The notes below the pieces were generated by a model. The model ran no database searches. It was given only the letters and a program-made list of their open reading frames with translations, and was not told the DNA's origin. Of a stretch of 64,000 nucleotides of DNA, positions 55,123 to 64,000 are shown in pieces. Within the stretch, counting starts at the first letter, position 1. Each line of letters starts with the position of its first letter. Made by a program: the position numbers and the translations under genes. The stretch lies in NCBI GenBank assembly GCA_038030265.1, contig CM075939.1, positions 47,225,253-47,289,252 on the forward strand. Direction: 5' to 3'. This stretch comes from Corythucha ciliata (lineage: Eukaryota; Arthropoda; Insecta; Hemiptera; Tingidae).

Positions 55123-56480
55123 TACAATTGATAAGGCAGTATCAGCGGAAAAAGAATTTCTAAAAAAGGAAAGGAATGAATGTCCTACACGCAGACGCCA
55201 TGCATGCTTTGCCACTGACAATCTAAAAGTTCAAGAACCTGAACGCATACCCCTCAATGAAGAAAGTACGGGAAACGTTTTCGTGGTGTGCCAACTTTGC
55301 CAAAAGTCCGGCCACACAGCCAGCTCCTGTTTCAAATTTATGCCTAAAACGCCACGAAGGTCGGTTAAAGACGACCAATTCCTGCGGTCAATTGGGGCAC
55401 TATGCTCGAGGCTGTCGTAATAAGGCAAAAGAACCACCCAAAAGGGAGAGGCGCTGGGGCTGCCCCAAACCAGCGCTAAGAAAGAACAGGGGTCTCCACA
55501 ATTATCTCGTTCCTAGCGTTAGCACACAAAAAGGTTCTCGTATAACAGGTTTCTCTTAAAATTAACAATCAAATAAAACAGTTGATCGTCGACACCGGGT
55601 CAGAATTAACCATATTGAAAGCCCCAATCCAAGGAGTGAAAATGCTTCGCAGTAACCATCGGGCAGCCGGCGCCACAGGTGCGCGAATCCCGATCCGTGG
55701 GGATCAGCATGTAGTATGCGAGTTTAATGGAGAGGAAGTACGACACCGAGTGGTGATAGCCGACATTTGTCTTCCCGAGACGGGCTGTTAGGCCTAGACC
55801 TTCTCCGTAAACTCGGCGTCTATGTTGATGCTAGTGCTCTCAGACTAATTAAACAAAAAAAGCCTAAAATTGATGTGCAAAACCAAGGAGTCTCTAACGC
55901 CTTGTCTCAAACTACTTACCTTACTCCAAATAACAAGTTTGACCCTGATCCGGTCTTACCGGTGATAGAGAGCCACGAAGAAAGTCGCGTGTATGGGGTC
56001 CGGTCTTGGGGGCGGTATTCGATACCCCCTTTTTGCGAGGCCGTGATTCCATGCAAGATAAGAGGGTCGGAAGAACAGGTCGTAGCCATCGAGCCCGTAG
56101 AGCAAATTGACCAAGGGTTCAAGGTAGCAAGGTGCGTGGGCAATGTTTCCAAGCAACGAACAATGGTTCGAATTGTAAACTTCACGCGGGAAGCAATTTC
56201 AGTGCATCGGAACCAGCTGCTAGGCCACGCGATCTCCACTTTTACCGATTCTTTCTCAGAATCCCTCGTGGCTGCTGTCGTAGAAGTAAATAAGCTTTCA
56301 AAGTCACTGACAGACTCCGAGATCGAACAGAAATTGAGCCACTTGCCCGATAACGAACGAGATCTCTTGCGCAAACTCCTGCTAGAGTATAAATCGTTAT
56401 TCAATGACCCGGGACCTGAAGGTTGCCACCTGGATTGTGACACATCGCATCAGTACCGGAGATGCCAGGCCCATAGCTAA
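55123..56480 (+). pseudogene. G4 gag end and protease
   Basis: The first segment ends a Gag with two zinc knuckles in different frames (CQLCQKSGHTASSC; CGQLGHYARGC). The protease then shows the active-site motif LIVDTGSELTILKAPI (about 55582-55630) and a later GLLGLDLLRKLGV motif (55780-55810). The spacer before reverse transcriptase is open to 56480, where a frameshift occurs. Confidence 0.85.
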
Positions 56481-56489
56481 ACGACCATA

Positions 56490-57563
56490 CCGAGTGCCTT
56501 ACTCGCAACGACCAGTTATCAAGGAGAAGTTAAATGAAATGCTGTCGACCGGGGTGATTGAACCGTCCAGTAGCCCCTGGTGAGCTCCCGTTGTGCTGGT
56601 CCAAAAGAAAAGTAGCAATGGAGAAACAAAATTTCTTTTTTGTACAGATTTCAGGGGCTTGAATGCGATTACTAAAATTGACACTTACCCTCTACCACTC
56701 ATGTAGGAGACTCTCGAACTTCTCGGAGAAAGTTAATATTTCACCACGATTGACCTGGACAGTGGGTACCACCAAATACCCATCCCCGAGGACGACCGAG
56801 AAAAGACAGCTTTGACAACTGAAGAGGGCATTTTCAATACCGAAAATGGCCTTTGGCCTGGCGAGAGCCCCAAACACATTCCAGAGAATGGACAGTTTGT
56901 TAGGATCTTCCAAGGGAAATACCTGTTTCGTCTACCTGGACGATGTGATAATAATGAGTAAGACTTGGGAAGAACACGAGGCTCGCCTTGCGAGATGTAT
57001 TTCAGAAACTCCAGGGGGCCAATCTTAAAGTAAACTGGGAAAAGTGCCGATTTGCGCAAGGAGAAGTAGAATATTTAAGACACCTTGTGACAAAGGACGG
57101 CGTGCGACCTGACCCTTCCAAAGTACAAGCCATTAAACAGTACCCTTGCCCGAACAACTTGAAGCAAATTCGTGCCTTTATGGGTCTTGCAGGGTACTAC
57201 TGTCGGTTTATACCTGAATTCGCCGACAAGGCAAAACCACTGACTAAATTACTTGCTACGGGAGAGGCATTTCACATGGGTCCGCAACAGATTCATGCGT
57301 TCGAGGATCTGAGAAATTACCTCACCTCCGAAGCGGTCCTGATCTATCCTGATTTTAGTCAACCGTTTACACTTTCCTCCGACGCATCCACAGTGGCTAT
57401 TGGAGCAGTCCTGTCACAAAATAGAAATGGAGAAGAACGACCGGTCGCTTACATTAGTCGACAACTACACGGGGCTGAGAAAAAATTATTCAGCCACCGA
57501 ACTGTAATTGCTTGCGGTTGTCAGGGCAACGAAAAGACTCAGGTGCTACTTACTAGGGAGTAA
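56490..57563 (+). pseudogene. G4 reverse transcriptase and RNase H start
   Basis: Fingers and palm are broken by stops (near 56581 and 56704) but keep VVLVQKKSSNG, FRGLNAITK, TIDLDSGYHQI, FGLARAPNTFQRM and the catalytic FVYLDDVIIM box. Thumb (LKQIRAFMGLAGYYCRFI) and RNase H start (LSSDASTVAIGAVLSQ) follow in a shifted frame. Confidence 0.88.
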
Positions 57564-59060
57564 ATTTAGATTAATCACGGACCATCAAGCATTAAAATGG
57601 ATGCTTAGCCTAAAAGATCCTTTATCTAGGCTTACTCGGTGGGCACTTCGATTACAGGAATTCGATTTCGAGGTACACCATAAACCAGGGCGCAACCATG
57701 GCAACGTGGACGCTTTGAGCAGAGCTGTCCCAGTGTTGGTAAACGCCGTCATAAAGACTGTAGGGGACGAAGAATTGCGAAAAGCTCAAGACTCTGATGA
57801 TGTGTGCTTGAAAATGTTCAACAATGGCCGAGAAATAAGGGATGAGAGTGGAATCTTGAGATTACCCTCGGCTAGAGGCACTACCGGTAGAACCATTGTG
57901 CCTGCCTGCCTTCAGCAGGTGGTCCTGAAGCAGTTTCATGATGCCCCATGGGCAGGACACCCGGGGACGGAAAGGACTGAAAAACTCCTAATTCAAGAGT
58001 TCTATTGGCCCAAAATGAGTAGAACTGTTAGGAAATATGTCGAACGGCGTCGATCATGTGCAGAAAGAAAGACGCCCCCTGGGCTAGCTAATCCCAACCA
58101 ACATCCATATTCTGCCACCAAGCCTTTTGAACTAATGTCAATGGACATCGTTGGGCCTCTACCCCGAAGTACCGGGGGTAAACAGTATATATTGACATTT
58201 TTTGATCACTTTACACGCTACGCTGAGGCGACGCCGCTTCGTCATCAAACGGCGGAAGAAGTAGCGAGGGCCTTTGTCGAAGTAGTTGTGATAAGACGGC
58301 TTCTTACTGATCAAGGCATTAACTTCATGTCTAAACTTTTGCGACAGGTATGCAGTACTACTCCGTATCACCCGCAATGTAACGGCATGATAGAACGCTT
58401 CCACGGGACTTTGGCCGACTCAATTTCCCACTTTGTTCGGAAAGATGGAAAAGATTGGGACAAATGGCTTCCCTTCGCCGTTATGGCCTACCGTGCGACT
58501 CCACATGCCTCGACAGGATACTCACCAAACTTTTTTTTGTACGGTAGGGAACTGCCTTCACCATCGAGTATGGGGCGATGTTCCGATGAAAGTACTGAAG
58601 ACTACGTGGAAGACCTTCACACTAAAATGACAGAGGCACATCGAGTAGCTGCCCAAAAATCAGAGGAAGCTTGGGCAAGAAGAGCGAAATATGCAAACGA
58701 GAAACGTACCCCCAGGGAGTTTGAAGTCGGAGCTCACGTATATTTACACGTTCCGGCCCTTAACCGGATCAGTGCAGAAAATTATTCAAGCCATGGACGG
58801 AGCCATATAGTGTAACTCGAAGACTTTCCCAGGTCAATTACGAACTAAAACTGAATACCGGGAAGGTCACTATTGTGCACATAGACAGATTGAAACCGGC
58901 TCTGGAAGGAGTAGATGCGGAGGATCCTGTGACCGAGAGTTCTGAATCCGAACAAATGCCAAGCCCTTCCAGAGAACCTTCTTCAACTGAAGTTAAGGTA
59001 AATCCTTTGCCTTGTGCGGAACTGCCCCTAGATTTATTTGGTGATAGCTCCGAAGAATAG
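57508..59060 (+). pseudogene. G4 RNase H end, integrase and C-terminal tail
   Basis: The long frame 57508-58815 includes LITDHQALKWML and HGNVDALSR (RNase H), a damaged zinc domain (HPGTERTEKL, CAERK), and integrase core with Asp in MDIVGPLP, Asp in LLTDQGINF and Glu in NGMIERFHGTL. A deletion between LLRQ and TPYHPQ shortens the core. A short tail with VHIDRLKPAL (58865-58900) follows in another frame, the usual end of such integrases. Confidence 0.88.
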
Positions 59061-60138
59061 GACGCGGAAGAGCCTCAAGAAAGAGAAATTGCTCCGGCCG
59101 AGTTATCACGGAATCCAAACAATCCCCCTCTATTACTCCCTATACCCTCTGTTACGCTCTCACCCCATGAAAACACGCTAACTAACCAGTCTCCTTCACT
59201 CAGTCCTGCAGCGATAAGAAGTTCAGAAAAGCCTCCCAGTAACGGAGGTAGTGTTAGAAGTCAGACCCCTGGTAATCAAGTAAGTGACAACGGAGCGTTT
59301 GAGACCCCCACCACATCCCACCGATACAATCTAAGGCCGAGGCTTCAGTTACCCTCATTCACAGCCATGTTCTCCCCCCGCTGTTTAAAAAAGCTTGACA
59401 CTTAGTCATTGAAAAAAAAAAACTTGGCAACCTGTTTTTTTTTTGCACAACTGTTGCGTCCATTCCATTAATTAGGTTTATTACGTTATTAATCAGTTAG
59501 TTTTTCGATTAGTTTTGTTTTATTAGCTTTTGGTATTTCAATCGCCAGCATAATATCATTGTAACGACAGGGTGTAGCCATTCAGAAACATTGGGAAAAT
59601 TCGCGTGTCCTAGTCCGCGGTAGCATGTGCTTCAGCTGTCGCATAATAAGTTCAGTTCACAGCTCAAGTTCACAGTTGTCAGCAGCGACAGCTAAGACCG
59701 CCTAGCCAGGAAAGTTGGCCGCGCTTCATCTTCATCCACACGGTTGCATCCCGTTATTCAGAGCCTCAGCGCAGACTATAGCTGGAGCGCCACCAACCAA
59801 GGGATAGAACGGATCGTCGGAAAGGATGGTTCAAGCGCGACCATAATGACCCTGCACCGAGCCTTGGCAATCACTGATAGCAGCTTGGAGGTGCATAGGA
59901 CATTGTCTGCTCTCTGCGGTGAACTGCAGCGGCTAAGCCCCGAACGACATGCCCCTTCAACATCTGGTTGTGACCGGACAGCCCAGACGACGCCCCTGAC
60001 TAATGCGGATGCTTTCGACGAAGCACGGGTGGCACCGGACAACCCAAACGATGCCCTCAGCCTGGATTGATGGTGATCAGTGGTGGAAACAGCAGATGGG
60101 TGCCTCTGGCAGCCCACAGTTTCTTAAGGGAGGGATAG
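59061..60138 (+). other. G4 3' internal region, non-coding
   Basis: No known domain. A 108-codon frame (59744-60070) has no recognisable motif. A purine tract ends it at the LTR. Confidence 0.5.
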
Positions 60139-60535
60139 TGTAAATATAGGAAAAATTGAGTGTAATTATAAGCAGCGAGGACAAGTTTTAGTGATTCATA
60201 GTTAATCTATTGAAGGCATTTAGTTGTAAGCAGTTTGTGTATAATCGTATTGAGTACAGTAGTCGTTATAAGCCAGTTAAAATAAGATAAGAAGGGTCAT
60301 GCCTAAGCCCCGATGAAGGGACTCTCGGTTCTTCACCCTTCGATAAGATTCGAAATATCGTTTATAAACGAGGAGGGTGAAGAACAAGAAAAGAGTGGTC
60401 GTGGAGAACCCGTGAAGCGACGGTCGGTACAAGGATCTGCGAACTCGAGAGTAAAAGCAATTCTTATTTTTCCAAACTTGGAGACAAATGGTCAATCCGT
60501 TCTCCCGTCACTCTCTTTAAGAAGCTTAATTCCCA
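60139..60535 (+). repeat. G4 3' LTR
   Basis: Starts TGTAAATATAGG; the proposed end is a CA at 60535 followed by the CTGT duplication. It contains a hairpin (GGTTCTTCACCCT with AGGGTGAAGAAC, about 60329-60384). The right end is inferred from the duplication only. Confidence 0.65.
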
Positions 60536-61149
60536 CTGTTTCACGCACAATTCGGGCCAAGAAGTGGCCCGCTGAGTCTTTCACAATGACCCGCCCGTGG
60601 TCTAGACTATAGTGATAAATTATCATTTTTAATGTTAGATTTTGGCGCCCCTCGGATATTTGTGCAAATGAAGAACGCTACAATTCGCGCCTCCTCGTGA
60701 GCGGCTAATAACTACGCAAAGTGTTCACTCAATCCAGACCAAAATTAAATATAACGCTAAATTGGGGTTGAAATTTGTGATAAATGGTTAATTCACGGAT
60801 CGCTAAGCACTGATAAAATTAAGAACAATGCATAGCTAATTCACGAGGTAAAACATTACGTCACGGCAAATATGGAAAAAATCTCAAAAATCGCAGATAA
60901 AGTGTAAAAAAAAAAACTGATTCGCGTTCAGAATTACAGAAACGCGCTAATTCACAGATAAGATAGTGTAAAATGATCATATTCACCGTTATTTGAGCAA
61001 AAGCGCTAATTCGCGCCAGAATTTACGGAACCATGAGTTCTCGGCTTATTCAGAACGCAAGTTCGTGGCTCAATCTGAAAAAACGCTAATTCGTGGCTTA
61101 AAATGAAAAAAAAAAAAAAAAACGCTAATTCACGAGGAAAATAAAGAAA

Positions 61150-61490
61150 AAATGCTAACTCACGGATTAGGTGGATAAAACGTCAATTCGCGGCTTCTGA
61201 AGGTAACTTGTGCCAGAAAGAGAAAAAAATGGCTAATCAGCGGCCGAATTTCCGAAAAAGCGTTACAGGTAATTCGCGGCGAAAATAGGGGGAACTCTAA
61301 ATTATTCATAGTTGAAACGTAGAAAAATCCATAATTAGCGGCTAAAATGAGGAAAAACGCTAACTTGCGGCTAAAAAAAAGAAAAATTGCTAATTGGGGG
61401 GTTAATTTGAGAAAATATGCTAATTCACAGAAAATTGAGAAATCAGAAAAAACACGAAATCACTGTAAAATGAAGATGAATCGCTAAAAA
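61150..61490 (+). repeat. Higher-order duplication within the minisatellite (copy 1; copy 2 at 61832-62160)
   Basis: The two segments, about 680 bp apart, share long near-identical runs. One is GGTAATTCGCGGCGAAAAT and another ACGTAGAAAAATCCATAATT. A 15-bp deletion distinguishes copy 2. Confidence 0.85.
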
Positions 61491-62274
61491 AAGCGCTTCT
61501 TAGAGGCTAGAAGAATGGATACGACAATTTTCTGAAGGCGAGTTCGTGGCTCAAACTCCGAAAAAACGCTAATCCAAAGCTACAAGCGAAACAAATCGCT
61601 AATTCGCAACTGAAAGAAAGAAAAGTTGCTAATTCATGGATGAAATTGAGAACAATCGCTAATTAGCGATTGAAATCAAAAGAAACACTAATTCGCTGCA
61701 AAATTCAGATATATCGCTAATTCACGGCTAAAATGGTGAAAAACCGCTAAAATGACAAAAATCGCGTCTTATAAATTGAGAAAAATTGCTGAATCATCGA
61801 TAAAAATAATAAGAATCGCTGATGTGAGGAAAACGCTAATTCACGGATTAAGTGGATAAAACGTCAATTCGCGGCTTTGTGCCAGAAAGAGAAGAAAATC
61901 GCTAATCAGCGGGCGAACTTCAGAAAATGCTTTATAGGTAATTCGCGGCGAAAATTGGGAGAACTCCAAATTATTCATTGTTGAAACGTAGAAAAATCCA
62001 TAATTAGCGGCTAAAATGAGGAAAAACGCTAACTTGCGTCTAAAATAAATAAAAATGGCTAATTGGGGGGGTTAACTTGAGAAAATTTGCTAATTCACAG
62101 AAAATTGAGAAATCAGGAAAAAGACGAAATCACTGCAAAATGAAGATAAATCGTTAATTTGCGCCTTAAATCGGGAAAAATCGGTAGTTCACCGATAAAA
62201 TTATGAAGGATCGCTGACGTGTGGAAAAAACGCTAATTCGCTGTTAAAATGGAGAAAACGCCCATTTCGGCTTC

Positions 62275-62457
62275 CATAGTCGGATCTAAGGGGGGAGTAA
62301 CAGCAAAATCCCCCCCCCCATAAAAACTGGAGCTGGCAAAATCGCTCTAAACATGGGGGAGGGGTTGGGTGGGCAATTGGTGTGGGTTTTACGAGGGGAT
62401 GGGGAGGCATTTTGATTACCCAACCCCTTCCTGATAGAGGTCCCAGATCCACCCTTG
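62275..62457. mobile_element. Small hAT-like MITE inside the minisatellite
   Basis: Ends CATAGTCGGATCT and AGATCCACCCTTG are imperfect inverted repeats. Flanking 8-mers TCGGCTTC and GCGGTTTC match at six of eight positions and both resemble the CGGCTTC found in repeat units. The sequence is G/C-tract-rich and not part of the 30-bp pattern. Confidence 0.5.
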
Positions 62458-62874
62458 GCGGTTTCTGAATGTAACTTCGTGGCTGGAAGTAAACAAAATT
62501 GCTAATCCACAGCTAATTAAGGATAATGCGCTAATTCGCGGATAAAATTAAGAAAAAGCGTTAATTCACAGCGAAAATTGGGAAACAAAACTCTCGTTGA
62601 TGGTTCGCTAGAAGGCTGAAATTAGGTGAGACGCTAGTGCACGACCGAAATCATGAAAAATGGCTATTTATGGGGTTAAATTGAGAACATTAACTATTTC
62701 TCAGAAATAAATTGAGTATCAAATCGATAATTCATGGATAAAATAGAGACAAATCGCTAATTCACCGATGAAATTGAGAAAAAATTCTGAAGTGCGGAAA
62801 AAAACAGCTAATTCGCAGCTCGTGAAGGCAACTTCACGGTGGCGTTGGTGAAAGACTCGCCCAGGAGCGCCAAA

Positions 62875-63843
62875 TGTCCAAGGCGGGCACTTCAAAATGT
62901 GTGACTGGGCACATTTTTTGTGCAAATGGAAAACCACTAATTATACTGTGGCTAACTTATGGTTCTCAAGTTATTGAACTAGACCCAAGTCTGTTTTATT
63001 CTTTATTCAGAGTGTCACGGCTAAGGTCAAAGTATTGGGCTCGAGGACGGGTGGGCCGCCTGAGTTCTTACAACCAGGCTTATATGGCCCACGACCAAAA
63101 AAAGGTTGGCCGGCCCTGTCGTAGAGTCTCTTGGCACATAGCTTGTACTTTTGGGCAATGATTAAAATAATTTTGGCTGCCTTTAGACCGTAACGAGGAA
63201 TGTTGGGAGAGTCTATGCCACCACTCATAACAAGCTTGTTTTCCCCTCTGAAAACATTTCTTTCTACTAAACTTGATACTCCGAAGGAAATAAAATACAG
63301 TCAATTTCTGAATAGATTTTATTTGTTGGCCCTGAAACGCAAGTATTATGTTTACTGAATGAAATGTACGGGAGATGAGTGAGTGGCGGAAAGGGTCAAA
63401 CCGGTAAAAATGCCACCCCTGACCCACTTTCACTGTAGTCAAGACTTTTTCTCCCAAAGCCTTTGTAAAGAAGTCTTTAAGGGGGTTTAAAAGACAGGAA
63501 AAATTTCGTAGCTGACCGTCGCGCTCCTCGAGCGGTGGCCGAAGAGGCAATGTGATTCAACTCGACGGTCGTAGGTAATGCAGGGAGCGCCTTTTCAAGG
63601 GCAATCATCTCGTAATGGGTGGAAAGGGGGTGGTGCAAAAAAAGAACTGCAGGAGAGTGACCCGAAGATGCTTTTTTTCTCTCTATCTCTTTCGCATCGC
63701 CTAAAAAGTGTTTGAGGAATGAAGACTGCGTGATTGATGATTCAAGTTGTGTGGAGGACCACACGATACTTCCATGTTCCCGTTTTTGGCGTTCATCAAT
63801 AATGCATAATAAAAAAAAATAAACAAGAAAACTTCCATGGCCG
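62875..63843. other. Stretch without recognised gene
   Basis: Open minus-strand frames of 95 and 156 codons (63080-63764) show no domain I recognise. No RNA gene is seen. Confidence 0.45.
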
Positions 63844-63999
63844 TATCAATTTTTTCAGTGCTCCGACCCCTCCGATTTTGTGCTGGTTAAAGGGTAACAT
63901 GGGCGCGTTTGTCGAAAAGTGCGAAATAAAACTCGAGCGCCCATGTTACCCTTTAACCAGCACAAAATCGGAGGGGTCGGAGCACTGAAAAAATTGATA
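63844..63999. repeat. Perfect 63-bp inverted repeat with 30-bp spacer
   Basis: Arm 63844-63906 begins TATCAATTTTTTCAGTGC and ends ACATGGGCGC. Arm 63937-63999 is its exact reverse complement. The spacer 63907-63936 is unrelated. Such a perfect hairpin is either very young, maintained, or a chimeric read/assembly artefact. Confidence 0.95.
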
Positions 64000-64000
64000 A

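Larger units (their letters stand above)
55028..60535 (+). mobile_element. Decayed Ty3/gypsy element (G4)
   Basis: A 5' LTR remnant (55028-55121) matches the start of the 3' LTR (from 60139; both begin TGTAAATATAGGAAAAATTG). The 3' LTR is preceded by a purine tract AAGGGAGGGATAG. CTGT precedes the 5' LTR (55024-55027) and also follows a CA at 60535 (60536-60539), a plausible 4-bp duplication; the right boundary is less sure. Between them lie gag zinc knuckles, protease, reverse transcriptase, RNase H and integrase in order, with many stops, frameshifts and deletions. Confidence 0.85.
60641..62874 (+). repeat. Largest degenerate ~30-bp minisatellite block (about 2.2 kb)
   Basis: About 70 forward units such as GCTAATTCGCGGCTAAAATG and AGGAAAAACGC. 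It is bounded by TTTGGCGCCCCT (60641-60652) and AGGAGCGCCAAA (62863-62874), a 12-bp inverted repeat with one mismatch. This may mark another transposon, although no target duplication is visible. Confidence 0.8.

Noticed and set aside
59744..60070. 108-codon frame before the G4 3' LTR as an env-like gene
   Set aside because: No signal peptide, membrane segment or other env feature; no recognised domain.
60641..62874. CRISPR-like array (about 30-bp repeats)
   Set aside because: Units are degenerate and contiguous with no unique spacers, and the sequence is clearly eukaryotic (introns, LINEs, tRNA genes with polymerase III boxes).

Overview
The window is eukaryotic nuclear DNA, most likely from an arthropod or closely similar invertebrate. 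Spliceosomal introns are short (62-88 nt), secreted peritrophin-type chitin-binding genes are present, and the transposons are Ty3/gypsy, Jockey/CR1-like LINE, hAT-like and Harbinger-like. Gene density is very low. I can support only two plausible host protein genes, both encoding secreted multi-domain CBM14 (peritrophin-A) proteins (10840-11854 plus; 17499-18951 minus). The two share an intron at the same place and phase in the second chitin-binding module. There is also a multi-copy-type gene of the invertebrate family I associate with DUF7869, broken by frameshifts and by a retrotransposon. Almost everything else is mobile DNA or repeats.

Layout: 0-1 kb holds an element with about 60-bp terminal inverted repeats. 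3.9-8.4 kb is a nearly complete but inactivated gypsy element (minus) with near-identical LTRs, followed by a second gypsy scrap. 10.8-19 kb carries the two chitin-binding genes, with a decayed gypsy (13.6-15.7 kb) and small MITEs between them. 21.7-28.1 kb is the DUF7869-like pseudogene, split at 22997/27136 by a gypsy element with a perfect 5-bp target duplication. 29.9-30.7 kb is a LINE fragment. 32-39.7 kb is a nest: a hAT-like element (31971-39717) contains an internally deleted Jockey LINE and a second hAT-like element (34250-39688, perfect 8-bp duplication). That second element contains a cassette of four tRNA-like copies in inverted arrangement, flanked by 12-bp direct repeats. 43.7-46.9 kb is a third hAT-like element (8-bp duplication) hosting a LINE. 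50.2-52.0 kb is a fourth (8-bp duplication), and 55.0-60.5 kb is a decayed gypsy.

A degenerate minisatellite runs through the window in both orientations. Its period is about 29-30 bp and its core reads ATTCGCGGCTAAAATTGAG then AAAAACGCTA. It occurs in a dozen or more blocks totalling roughly 9-10 kb, and at least two blocks lie inside hAT-like elements, which suggests how it spread. A related variant fills 47.9-49.1 kb. The most notable structure is the mobile-looking tRNA cassette inside nested hAT-like elements. All transposon-protein assignments rest on motif reading and all duplications on direct inspection; no database search was made.
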